In this document: piece by piece, positions 45,595 to 54,301 of the stretch
How the letters are laid out: each line of letters begins with the position of its first letter
How positions within the stretch are numbered: position 1 is the first letter of the stretch
Assembly: GCF_000237085.1 (NCBI RefSeq)
Contig: NC_016627.1
Coordinates: 1,116,001-1,180,000 of the forward strand
Reading direction: 5' to 3'
DNA length: 64,000 bases
Source: Acetivibrio clariflavus DSM 19732
GTDB lineage: Bacteria > Bacillota > Clostridia > Acetivibrionales > Acetivibrionaceae
Made by a program: the position numbers and the translations under genes
The notes under the pieces: generated by a model
What the model saw: the letters and a program-made list of their open reading frames with translations, nothing else
The model's database searches: none
What the model was told of the DNA's origin: nothing

Positions 45595-46436
45595 TAAATT
45601 TTTTGTACTCTCTTATAGATGCTATCTTGCCTTTTCAATGGGCAGAACTTGAGTTTATGAAAAATGCACTGCTTGCAGTACTCTTGGTTTCAGCTGTTTT
45701 TGGAATACTGGGTACAATGATAGTGAATAACAAAATGGCATTCTTTTCTGATGCTTTAGGACATGGTGCATTTACCGGAGTGGCTGTAGGAAGCATAATG
45801 GGAATTTTTAGTCCCATTCATGGTGCGATAGCTTTTTCCATTGCCTTTTCTATTTTAATAACTGTTGTTAAGAATAAGAGCAAAACCTCGACGGATACCA
45901 TAATAGGCGTATTTTCCTCCATAGCCATATCCACAGGACTGCTTCTTTTATCGGTTGGAGGAAAAAATATAAACAAGTATTCCAACTATCTTTATGGCGA
46001 TTTACTGAGCATAACACCCTCGGATTTGAATCTGCTGCTGATTGCCTTTGTTGGAGTACTTTTATTGTGGTTGCTGTTGTTTAATAAAATGCTTCTAATC
46101 AGCGTAAATCAGTCCTTAGCAAGAAGTAGGGGAATTAATACCGTTGTTGTTGAAACCATTTTTACATCAGCTATTGCTGTAATTGTTACTGTGGGAATCC
46201 AATGGGTTGGGCTGCTTTTGATAAATTCTTTATTGGTACTTCCTGCAGCAGCTGCAAGAAATGTTAGCTTTAATGTAAGACAGTACCATTTGTTATCAGT
46301 GCTCTTTGCTCTTTTTTCAGGTATATCCGGTCTTATCCTGTCTTATTATTGGAATTCTACTACAGGAGCAACTATAGTACTTATTTCAGCAGGTATATAT
46401 TTCCTAACGCTTGCGCTTAAGAATAAAGTCGGATAA
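45591..46436 (+). CDS. znuB: Zinc ABC transporter permease (ZnuB-like)
   Basis: A 281-residue ABC-3 family permease with about eight membrane helices. AFFSDALGHGAFTGVAVG and the VGLLLINSLLVLPAAAARN segment are characteristic of metal ABC permeases. It starts inside the end of znuC (4-base overlap) and completes a three-gene zinc uptake operon under the Zur-like box. A manganese role is possible in this family, but the His-rich ZnuA favours zinc. Confidence 0.92.
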   Translation: MINFLYSLIDAILPFQWAELEFMKNALLAVLLVSAVFGILGTMIVNNKMAFFSDALGHGAFTGVAVGSIMGIFSPIHGAIAFSIAFSILITVVKNKSKTSTDTIIGVFSSIAISTGLLLLSVGGKNINKYSNYLYGDLLSITPSDLNLLLIAFVGVLLLWLLLFNKMLLISVNQSLARSRGINTVVVETIFTSAIAVIVTVGIQWVGLLLINSLLVLPAAAARNVSFNVRQYHLLSVLFALFSGISGLILSYYWNSTTGATIVLISAGIYFLTLALKNKVG

Positions 46437-46489
46437 TATTTAATTTAAAGGTGTGTTTATATTCCAATTTTTCGTCGAGGGTGATTATT

Positions 46490-48838
46490 GTGAAATTGCG
46501 ATATTGCTCGAAGCTTTTGTTTTTTAGGATATTTGTTTTAGCAATGCTGGTGTTTGGATATTCTCAAAGCTGTATGGAAGTCCAGGCTGCAGCACAAACA
46601 CCTAACAGTATTACGGTTACAGTTGATTGGGATGAATTAAAATTTGATGTTCCGCCGCAAATAATAGAAGGAAGGACAATGGTTCCTTTGAGAGCTATTT
46701 TTGAGGCTCTGGATGCGCAAGTGGAATGGGATGGAGTAACCAGGACAGTAACCGGCTACCGGAAAAATACTGTTGTGAGCCTTGCGGTTGACAGTAAAAT
46801 TGCCACTTTGAATGGAAAAAAAGTTGAACTGGACGTTCCTGCAATTATAGTGTCCGGGAGAACTCTGGTTCCTGTAAGGTTTATTTCTGAGAGTTTGGGT
46901 GCAAAGGTAACTTGGGATGCGAGACTGCGCAAAGTGGAAATATTGACCCAGGATGTAATACAAATTCCCGACAGTAACTTTGAAAAGGTAATCAGGAGAA
47001 ATATAAAAAAGTATACAGGAGAACTGTTTACCAGCGATTTAAAAGGCATAAAAGTGTTGGAAGGAAGAGAAGCGGGTATATCCAATATTGAAGGTATACA
47101 ATATATGAAAAATGTTACACATATTTATCTGGAAAAAAATAATATAAGCGATATAAGTTTATTGGGTAGCCTAAAGGAACTGAAAGTATTAAGCCTTAAC
47201 GAAAATAGAATAACCGATATTACTCCCCTTTCTTCATTGAAAAATCTTCGGGTAATTTATATACATACCAATCTTTTAAAGGATTTGACACCTTTAGCTA
47301 ATTTGACTGATTTGGAGGAATTGTATTTAGGCGGAAATTACATAAAAGATATAACACCTCTGTCGTCACTTTTAAATCTTAAAACCTTATTTCTTGGCGA
47401 TAATCAAATTACCGATCTGACTGTGTTGAAGAACTTGAAAAATCTGAAGCATTTAGATATTTACGCTAATCCTGTGTTGGATATAACCCCTCTCAAGGCG
47501 CTGAACCATTTGGAAGAAGTGTATATAGAGTATTATAATAAGCAATCAGCACTTAATGAGGAACTTTATAAAAAGTATGAGGATATGATGAAAAAAGCGC
47601 AAGAAATAGTCGAAAAGGTTGTAAAACCCGGAATGTCCGATTTGGAAAAGGAACTGGCACTCCATGACTATTTGGTGGTACATACCAATTATGATTATGA
47701 AAACTATATTTCAAACACAGTACCTGAAGAAGCCCATCTACCTTATGGAGTTTTGGTTAACAGGGTTGCCGTGTGTGACGGTTTTGCCAGAACAATGCAA
47801 ATTCTGTTGGACATGGTTGGTATAGAAAGTGAGCTTGTTTATGGAGAATCCTATGGTGAAAACGGATGGTATGGACACGCATGGAATATTGTAAAGATTG
47901 ACGGAAAATACTATCACCTGGATGTTACTTTTGACAATATAGACAAAGATGGACGAAAAGTCGAAAAGGATTCAATAACGCACAAATATTTCAACATATC
48001 CGATAGACAAATTTCCTTTGACCATAGATGGGACAGAAGTATTTATCCTGCATGCAATAATGATAGTGAGCATTTTACAAGGGTATGTGAACTGACTGGT
48101 GATCGGATTATTGACGGAAATACGGCATATTATATAGATGAAGAAAATAACATTATAAATCTGGATACCGAAAACTTTACCACTTCAAATCTTACATCCA
48201 ATAAGGCTGAAAGGATAGTTTTATGCGATGGTTTTATTTATTACATTCATATTTTAAACGGTGATGCAAAAGCTATTTATAGGATAAAAACCGACGGTAC
48301 CGAAGAAAAGAAAGTATATGACGGATGGGCGAAATATCTTAAATCCGATGGGAGATATGTATACTTTATTGATGAGGATGACCGTATAAACCGATTGACC
48401 CAATCCGGATCCGAAATTATTACAAATAACAGTATAGTATCAGCATTATATTTGACGCAAGATTATATAATATATAAAGCTTATAATTGGGATTCAGGAG
48501 GCAAACTTTACAGGGTGAATAAAGCTACAGGAGAAAGTGATAGAATCGGTTTTGACACCCCGTCAGGTTTTTCCTTTTCCTTGGATTCCGGATATTTGAC
48601 CTATTATTATACTCCTTTTGAAAGAGTGGTTGATGATTGGATTTATTATATCAATGAAAATGAAAGAAATAGTTTGTTCAAGATAAGAACGGACGGAACA
48701 GGCAGAACCAGATTAAACAATTCCGACAGTACTATAATAGAAATTTACGGCGATTGGATGTACTATCACAATAACAGTGACCAATCCAAAGTTTACAGGG
48801 TAAGAATTGACGGAACTGAAAATAATATAGTTGGCTGA
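46490..48838 (+). CDS. Secreted mosaic protein: stalk domain, internalin-type LRRs, transglutaminase-like domain, C-terminal propeller
   Basis: A 782-residue secreted protein. A signal peptide (about 1-34) is followed by a double copper-amine-oxidase-like stalk region (40-152), internalin-type leucine-rich repeats of about 22 residues (200-345; L-x-L-x-x-N-x-I-x-DI-x-PL), a transglutaminase/protease-like domain with the triad C429 (VCDGFAR), H463 (GHAWN) and D478 (HLDVTFD), and a C-terminal region (530-782) with repeated YYIN or YRIKTDGT units like DUF5050 propellers. GTG 46490 follows GAGGGTGAT. The zinc operon ends 53 bases earlier. Its target and whether it crosslinks or cuts are unknown. 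Confidence 0.85.
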   Translation: MKLRYCSKLLFFRIFVLAMLVFGYSQSCMEVQAAAQTPNSITVTVDWDELKFDVPPQIIEGRTMVPLRAIFEALDAQVEWDGVTRTVTGYRKNTVVSLAVDSKIATLNGKKVELDVPAIIVSGRTLVPVRFISESLGAKVTWDARLRKVEILTQDVIQIPDSNFEKVIRRNIKKYTGELFTSDLKGIKVLEGREAGISNIEGIQYMKNVTHIYLEKNNISDISLLGSLKELKVLSLNENRITDITPLSSLKNLRVIYIHTNLLKDLTPLANLTDLEELYLGGNYIKDITPLSSLLNLKTLFLGDNQITDLTVLKNLKNLKHLDIYANPVLDITPLKALNHLEEVYIEYYNKQSALNEELYKKYEDMMKKAQEIVEKVVKPGMSDLEKELALHDYLVVHTNYDYENYISNTVPEEAHLPYGVLVNRVAVCDGFARTMQILLDMVGIESELVYGESYGENGWYGHAWNIVKIDGKYYHLDVTFDNIDKDGRKVEKDSITHKYFNISDRQISFDHRWDRSIYPACNNDSEHFTRVCELTGDRIIDGNTAYYIDEENNIINLDTENFTTSNLTSNKAERIVLCDGFIYYIHILNGDAKAIYRIKTDGTEEKKVYDGWAKYLKSDGRYVYFIDEDDRINRLTQSGSEIITNNSIVSALYLTQDYIIYKAYNWDSGGKLYRVNKATGESDRIGFDTPSGFSFSLDSGYLTYYYTPFERVVDDWIYYINENERNSLFKIRTDGTGRTRLNNSDSTIIEIYGDWMYYHNNSDQSKVYRVRIDGTENNIVG

Positions 48839-48991
48839 TGATTTTGAAAAAAAACATACGATGGGTGATTTTGGCAAGTACATCAAGTGTAATGAGTGCC
48901 AATGATACACAGTAATACCTAATAATGTTTACATTATACAATAAATGGATTATTATTTTATTAAAAATACTGACAAGAGGAGTTAGGCTGT

Positions 48992-49720
48992 ATGATTGAA
49001 CTTAAAAATATAACCAAGACCTATAGCGGAACTTTGAAGGCTGTTGACGATATCAGCATTACAATACAGGACGGTGAAATATTCGGTTTTTTAGGACCTA
49101 ATGGTGCCGGTAAAACTACGACAATAAAAATGATAACAGGTATTTTGAAGCCTGACAGTGGAAGTATCAAAATTAATGGGATAGATATAAATGAAAATCC
49201 GACAGATGCGAAAAAACAATTCGGTTTTGTTCCCGATGATCCGAATATATTTTTAAGGCTGAAGGGAATTGAATACTTAAATTTCATGGCAGATGTGTAT
49301 GAAGTTAGCGACAGCGACAGAAAGCAGAGGATTGAAAGTCTTGCTGAAAGATTTGAAATGTCCGGTGCTTTAGGTGATTATATAAAGAGTTATTCCCATG
49401 GTATGAGACAGAAAATTGTCATTATGGGTGTACTGATACACAATCCTCCTGTTTGGATTTTAGATGAGCCTATGACGGGGCTTGACCCTAAATCCTCCTT
49501 TGTTTTGAAAGAAATGATGAGAGAACATGCATCCAAAGGGAATACAGTGTTTTTTTCAACCCATATACTTGAAGTGGCTGAAAAATTGTGTGACAAAGTA
49601 GCCATTATAAATAAGGGTAAAATTCTTTTTGCAGGAAGGCTTGATGAAATGAGAGAACACTTTAAGACTAATCAGTCCCTTGAAAAAATGTTTTTGGAGT
49701 TGACGGAAAATGGACAATAA
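48992..49720 (+). CDS. ABC exporter ATPase
   Basis: A 242-residue ABC-2-type ATPase. The Walker A is GPNGAGKTT (about 37-45), the signature YSHGMRQK and the Walker B WILDEPMTGLDP, followed by a switch histidine in FFSTHILE. It has a short C-terminal tail typical of drug or lipid exporter ATPases. AAGAGGAG precedes the ATG. The gene overlaps the permease gene by 11 bases. The substrate is unknown. Confidence 0.92.
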   Translation: MIELKNITKTYSGTLKAVDDISITIQDGEIFGFLGPNGAGKTTTIKMITGILKPDSGSIKINGIDINENPTDAKKQFGFVPDDPNIFLRLKGIEYLNFMADVYEVSDSDRKQRIESLAERFEMSGALGDYIKSYSHGMRQKIVIMGVLIHNPPVWILDEPMTGLDPKSSFVLKEMMREHASKGNTVFFSTHILEVAEKLCDKVAIINKGKILFAGRLDEMREHFKTNQSLEKMFLELTENGQ

Positions 49721-51374
49721 GCTTTTTATTCTTACAAAAACTCTGTTAAAGAATGGCTTTGGCTTTAAAGCAACCGGAAAAAAGAAAGTTAGGCAGATTA
49801 TTTTTGCCTTATTGATAGCTTTGTGCATTGTACCTTATTTCACAGGCATATTTTACTTTGTTTCAAGCATGTATGATTCTTTAAAAGCCATAAACCAGGA
49901 AGGTGTAATTCTAAGTTTGGGAATTGCCTTTACTTCTTTTACTATACTTTTCTTTGGAATATTTTATGTAATTAATGTATTTTACTTTGCTGATGACGTG
50001 GAAAACCTTTTGCCGCTTCCTCTGAAACCTTCAGCAATTATCGGATCAAAATTTATTGTTACGGTAATATATGAATATATTACAGAAATTTTTATATTGC
50101 TGCCGTTGCTCATTGTATATAGCTATAAAAGCGGAGCAACATTTATGTACTATATATATGCTTTATTGATTTTTATCCTTGTGCCTGTTGTACCATTGTC
50201 CATGGCCTCGATTATTGTTATGGCTATAATGAGATTTACCTCAATAGCTAAAAACCGAGATCGTTTCAAAATGGTTAGCGGTATAATAGCGATGTTCACT
50301 GCTGTTAGTTTTAATATTGCAATACAGCGTCTCGCATCGAAAACGGTGGATCCTTCAGAGGTCCAGGAGATGTTCATCAGGGGGCAAAATTCCTTGGTTG
50401 AGCTTGTATCAAGAATCTTCCCCGGTGCAAAATTTGCAGCACTTAGTATTGTTAACAACTCAGATATTTCAGGACTTATAAATCTTCTGATTTTTATTTT
50501 AATTAATGCGGTGAGTTTTATTATATTTTTGTATATAGGTGAGATGTGGTATTTTAGAGGTGTAATCGGTATTTCTGAAAATGCTGCAAAAAGAAAGAAG
50601 GTCACCAGTGATGATTTAAGCAGGGTCAGCATACGTCAGTCGGTATTAAAAGCTTATACAATAAAGGAGTTGAAACTTCTTTTTCGAACACCCATTTATT
50701 TTATGAACTGTGTTCTTATAAATTTTATTTTGCCCGTACTTATGGTTTTACCGTTTATTACTCAACCGCAGAATGGTGCTGAATTGGATAGCATCAGAGT
50801 GCTAATGCGTAGCGGTGCTTTCGAAGGCATTATTGTGACAATAGGATTTGCTGCAGCAATTATAATTTCAACTTTTAATTCCATAACTCCAACTTCTATC
50901 TCAAGAGAAGGACAAAATTTCTATGTAAATAAATTTTTACCGGTTTCCTATAAAACTCAGATAATGGCCAAAGTACTTTCCGGAGTGATAATATCTTTTA
51001 TTGGAGTAGTTATTGCTCTTATAAGTGCAGCAGTATTTTTAAGCATACCTGTGCACCTGATATTTATGATAGCCGTTATAAGTCTGTTTGGCATAGTGTT
51101 TACTTCTTTTACAGGAGTATTGATTGATTTGTTCCATCCTAAACTCAATTGGGATAATGAGCAAAGGGCTGTAAAACAGAATCTCAATCCTGTTTTTAAC
51201 ATGTTTCTGGCATTAATTTTCGGAGGAGCATTAATTTGGGCCTCCATAACATATAGTTTTAATGCTGTTTCAACTTGTGGTATAATTTTCCTTGTTTTTG
51301 GAATTGCTGATTTAGTGTTGTACAAAGTTATATCTACAATGGGGGTAAAGTTATTTGGCGATATAGAGGTATAA
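49710..51374 (+). CDS. ABC exporter permease, large multi-helix type
   Basis: A 554-residue membrane protein with about twelve predicted helices, the partner of the ATPase it overlaps. It resembles the large putative ABC exporter family with an RQIIFALLIALCIVPYF first helix and an ENLLPLPLKPSAIIGSKF loop that is common in such permeases. The substrate cannot be read from the sequence. The gene ends 2 bases before the convergent phosphatase gene, with no terminator of its own visible. Confidence 0.85.
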   Translation: MDNKLFILTKTLLKNGFGFKATGKKKVRQIIFALLIALCIVPYFTGIFYFVSSMYDSLKAINQEGVILSLGIAFTSFTILFFGIFYVINVFYFADDVENLLPLPLKPSAIIGSKFIVTVIYEYITEIFILLPLLIVYSYKSGATFMYYIYALLIFILVPVVPLSMASIIVMAIMRFTSIAKNRDRFKMVSGIIAMFTAVSFNIAIQRLASKTVDPSEVQEMFIRGQNSLVELVSRIFPGAKFAALSIVNNSDISGLINLLIFILINAVSFIIFLYIGEMWYFRGVIGISENAAKRKKVTSDDLSRVSIRQSVLKAYTIKELKLLFRTPIYFMNCVLINFILPVLMVLPFITQPQNGAELDSIRVLMRSGAFEGIIVTIGFAAAIIISTFNSITPTSISREGQNFYVNKFLPVSYKTQIMAKVLSGVIISFIGVVIALISAAVFLSIPVHLIFMIAVISLFGIVFTSFTGVLIDLFHPKLNWDNEQRAVKQNLNPVFNMFLALIFGGALIWASITYSFNAVSTCGIIFLVFGIADLVLYKVISTMGVKLFGDIEV

Positions 51375-51376
51375 GA

Positions 51377-52096
51377 TTATTCTTTGGTGTCTGGTTGAGT
51401 GACAGGAGGATTAATAATTACTTCCTGATTATGGGCAAATATTTTGTCGCTGTATTCCTTTCCGGCCCAGTTCTTAACAATGTCATAGGATTTCTTATAC
51501 ACTTCATAGTCCTCCGGCTTATGGGCATCGGAAGCTACAAATTGAACCAAGTTCAGATCAATAAGCTTCTTGGCAAATTTTTTGACGTTGGAACCGTGAA
51601 TTCCAACTATACTTGCAGCATCTAACTGAACAAGGCAGCCTGTTTCTATTAAATCAATGAACTTTTGCGTATTCCTTGCAAAATAAATGTTCCTTTCAGG
51701 ATGGGCTATAATGGGAACTATTCCTTCAGCATGCAATTTTAAAAGAGTTTCATTGATGTTAACAGGCATTATGTCAAAAGGAAGTTCAAACAGTAAATAC
51801 TTTGACTTGTTCAGCGTATATTTGTATTTTTGTAGGAACACATCATTGATTGAAGAAACCAGAAACACCTCATAGCCCAAAAATAGTTCAATTCCAAAAT
51901 CTCTAATCCTGGATTTTACATTATAGAAATTTTCCAGGATCTTATCTGGTTTATATATGTTTTTATTGTAATGGGGGGTAACAATAATTTTGTTCACTCC
52001 CAGTTTTTCAGCTTCCAATATCATCCTTATCGAGTCTTTAACTGTTGAAGGCCCATCATCCACTCCGAAAATTATATGACAGTGTATATCAATCAT
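51377..52096 (-). CDS. CpsB/CapC-type protein-tyrosine phosphatase (PHP family)
   Basis: A 239-residue PHP-fold, metal-dependent phosphatase that removes phosphate from the tyrosine kinase of capsule systems. DIHCHIIFGVDDGP, IVTPHYN, IIAHPERN and VASDAHKPE are the metal-binding motifs. The gene overlaps the kinase gene by 8 bases. It forms the last gene of the minus-strand polysaccharide-control operon co-polymerase, kinase, phosphatase. Confidence 0.93.
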   Translation of the reverse strand: MIDIHCHIIFGVDDGPSTVKDSIRMILEAEKLGVNKIIVTPHYNKNIYKPDKILENFYNVKSRIRDFGIELFLGYEVFLVSSINDVFLQKYKYTLNKSKYLLFELPFDIMPVNINETLLKLHAEGIVPIIAHPERNIYFARNTQKFIDLIETGCLVQLDAASIVGIHGSNVKKFAKKLIDLNLVQFVASDAHKPEDYEVYKKSYDIVKNWAGKEYSDKIFAHNQEVIINPPVTQPDTKE

Positions 52097-52829
52097 ATTG
52101 TTCCCTCTTTAAATCTTTAATTAATTCTGACCATTTTTTGAGGTATTTTCTTTGAGAATTGTAATAGTCATAACTGCCATAATAACTTTTGTATTCCGAT
52201 TTGTTTATTTTGTTTAAAACGACACCCAGTATATTGGCATTGGCTCTTATAAGCTGTTCTTTCATCCTTATGGCGTTCTGGCATTTAACTGCATTGGCCT
52301 CAATGACAATTATTGTGCCGTCTACCTGGGCAGCAACGACAGCTGCGTCTATGACACTTCCTAAAGGCGGAGTGTCAATAATAACTGTATCATAAAGTTC
52401 CCTTACTTCGCGGATAAAATTGCTGAATCGGTTGGAGGTAATAAGTTCTCCGGGGTTGTTGACTTTAATACCGCAGGTTATAAAGCTGAAGCCGTCAATG
52501 TCGGTTTTATTTATTACGTCTTCAAGGGTGGCCTGCCCCAGTATATAATTGGTGAGACCTTTCAAATTACTGCTCATAAAGTATTTAAAGGGCATAGGTT
52601 TGCGTATGTCGGCATCGACGTATAAAACGTTCATTCCTGCCTTGGCCATGGAGATTCCTAAGTTTATTGATGTTGTCGATTTTCCCTCACCGGGGCTGTA
52701 GCTTGTAATGGCTATAGTTTTGATTTTTTTGCTGGATTCGCAAAATTGAATATTTGCTCTTAAAGCCTTATATGCTTCTTCTACTGTTTGATTCAAATTA
52801 TATTTAATCACATAGCTGATTTCAGGCAA
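52089..52829 (-). CDS. CpsD/CapB-type bacterial tyrosine kinase
   Basis: A 246-residue BY-kinase. The Walker A is SYSPGEGKST (K50), the A' motif YVDADIRKP (about 70) and the Walker B VIIDTPPLGSVIDA. The C-terminus has the tyrosine cluster YKSYYGSYDYYNSQRKY that is autophosphorylated. It controls polysaccharide assembly with the co-polymerase encoded just upstream. I use the TTG start at 52829 because AGGAGG lies 9 bases before it; a longer reading would translate that site itself. Confidence 0.93.
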   Translation of the reverse strand: MPEISYVIKYNLNQTVEEAYKALRANIQFCESSKKIKTIAITSYSPGEGKSTTSINLGISMAKAGMNVLYVDADIRKPMPFKYFMSSNLKGLTNYILGQATLEDVINKTDIDGFSFITCGIKVNNPGELITSNRFSNFIREVRELYDTVIIDTPPLGSVIDAAVVAAQVDGTIIVIEANAVKCQNAIRMKEQLIRANANILGVVLNKINKSEYKSYYGSYDYYNSQRKYLKKWSELIKDLKREQYD

Positions 52830-52842
52830 TTTTAAGCACCTC

Positions 52843-53511
52843 CTACTTAATATCAAATGTAGGTATAGTTCCAAGTACATTGAGTTCCAAATAAGTTCCT
52901 ATATCTTCAGAGGTTTTAATGGTTTCGTTTAATATTTCATATAGGTAGAATGACCCCACCGTTGCAAAAAAGCTTATTAGAAATGCCAATAAAGTATTAA
53001 GCAAAGGCTGAGGTTCTACCGGAGTTTTAGGGATTTCTGCCGAATCGACAACACTTATATTGTCTATTTTAGTGATATTTATAGCCTTTTTTACGAAAAC
53101 TTCACAAATTTTGTTTGCCAGTTGCATACTTCTTACAGGGTCTGTATCTTTTACTCTGATATCCAAAACTCTGGTATCGTTTTTCGAGTTTGCAGTAATT
53201 TTTTTTGACAATTCATCGGGGGTGATATCGGTTATTTTCAGTTCATCCAATACGGTTTTGGCAATGGTTTTGCTTTTTATAAGTTCCCTATAATCCTTAA
53301 CCAGCTGTTGATTCTTTAACAGTTCGTTATAGGTTAATTCATCTTCCGAAACTGCATTTTGAGTGATTATATATAGCGTTGAGGAAGCTTCATATACGGG
53401 AGGTATAAGTAATACACTTCCAATGGCGACAATAATGGACACAAGAATTGGTATCGTAATAATTAATATTAACTTTTTTCTTATCATTATCAAAAATTGT
53501 TTAAGTTCCAC
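52843..53511 (-). CDS. CpsC/Wzz-type polysaccharide co-polymerase
   Basis: A 222-residue membrane protein with TM1 at about 15-37 and TM2 at about 170-192, the Wzz domain between them, and the proline-rich PKTPVEPQP motif just before TM2. In Firmicutes this protein activates the separate CpsD kinase and sets polymer chain length. It is the first gene of the minus-strand operon; the kinase start lies 13 bases downstream of its stop. Confidence 0.92.
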   Translation of the reverse strand: MELKQFLIMIRKKLILIITIPILVSIIVAIGSVLLIPPVYEASSTLYIITQNAVSEDELTYNELLKNQQLVKDYRELIKSKTIAKTVLDELKITDITPDELSKKITANSKNDTRVLDIRVKDTDPVRSMQLANKICEVFVKKAINITKIDNISVVDSAEIPKTPVEPQPLLNTLLAFLISFFATVGSFYLYEILNETIKTSEDIGTYLELNVLGTIPTFDIK

Positions 53512-53612
53512 TATGAATCACCTTTTCAAATAAATTTTATTTTAATGCTATTAAATACTGTTAAATCGTGATAAAAAAATTACTATTTCTATGTGCTGAT
53601 TAAAAACAAATA

Positions 53613-53660
53613 CTCAAGCCGCAGTTACAAGCTATTCTACGGCACAAGATGCGGCTTGAG
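53613..53660 (-). terminator. Long-loop terminator hairpin
   Basis: A perfect 11-bp stem CTCAAGCCGCA / TGCGGCTTGAG with a 26-base loop. On the minus strand it is followed by TATTTGTTTTT, 21 bases past the stop of the small membrane protein gene. Confidence 0.7.
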
Positions 53661-53680
53661 CTAAATAAAAGCATAAAACG

Positions 53681-54013
53681 CTAATTTTCAGTTCTGCTGT
53701 TTCTTATCCAGAAGATTCTTGCCAGAATTCCGAATAAAACTCCAAGTATTATTGCTACTATAATGCTGAGAATTCCATATTTCACATCAAAATGTAAGCA
53801 TAGGAAATGTTCGTATAAATCTTGTACGTCAAATACATCATTAAAAATTTGAAGTCCGATCATGTTGATTATAAAAATCAGCAAATTAAATATTAAAGTA
53901 GTAGCAACAATTGTTCTTTGTCTTACTCTTGATAACCAGTTATAGAACCATTCGGAAACAAGTCCCGGAACAATAAGCATAAAAAATGCAACAACAGCAA
54001 ATAAAAAGTCCAT
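53681..54013 (-). CDS. Small integral membrane protein of unknown function
   Basis: A 110-residue protein with three likely membrane helices (about 2-20, 37-56 and 78-98) and a short charged C-terminus. I do not recognise the family. The start at 54013 (MDFLFAVV) is supported by GGAAAGGAG 7 bases upstream; an earlier in-frame ATG would read through that site. It lies between the two arms of the polysaccharide locus, has its own terminator, and could serve the locus, but nothing in the sequence shows how. Confidence 0.6.
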   Translation of the reverse strand: MDFLFAVVAFFMLIVPGLVSEWFYNWLSRVRQRTIVATTLIFNLLIFIINMIGLQIFNDVFDVQDLYEHFLCLHFDVKYGILSIIVAIILGVLFGILARIFWIRNSRTEN

Positions 54014-54301
54014 GTTTTTTCTCCTTTCCATAAAATACTCTAATTTATAATACTCGGGACTTAAGATTATGGTTCCACCCTTATCAATAAATCAATTAAA
54101 AACTCAATTCATGCACATTCGAAGGCTTTATAGGCAGGGAATTTGAGTTTAATGGGAAGTTTAATTAACATCTGTTGTAAGTTTTTCATAATATGAATTG
54201 TACTGCTTATCAAAAAATCCACTAAGGACTTAATGTGCAGGGTTAATCAACTTAACAGGCCGTTTTTATGTAGCTTTTGTAAATTCTAGGAGGGTTTTAC
54301 C

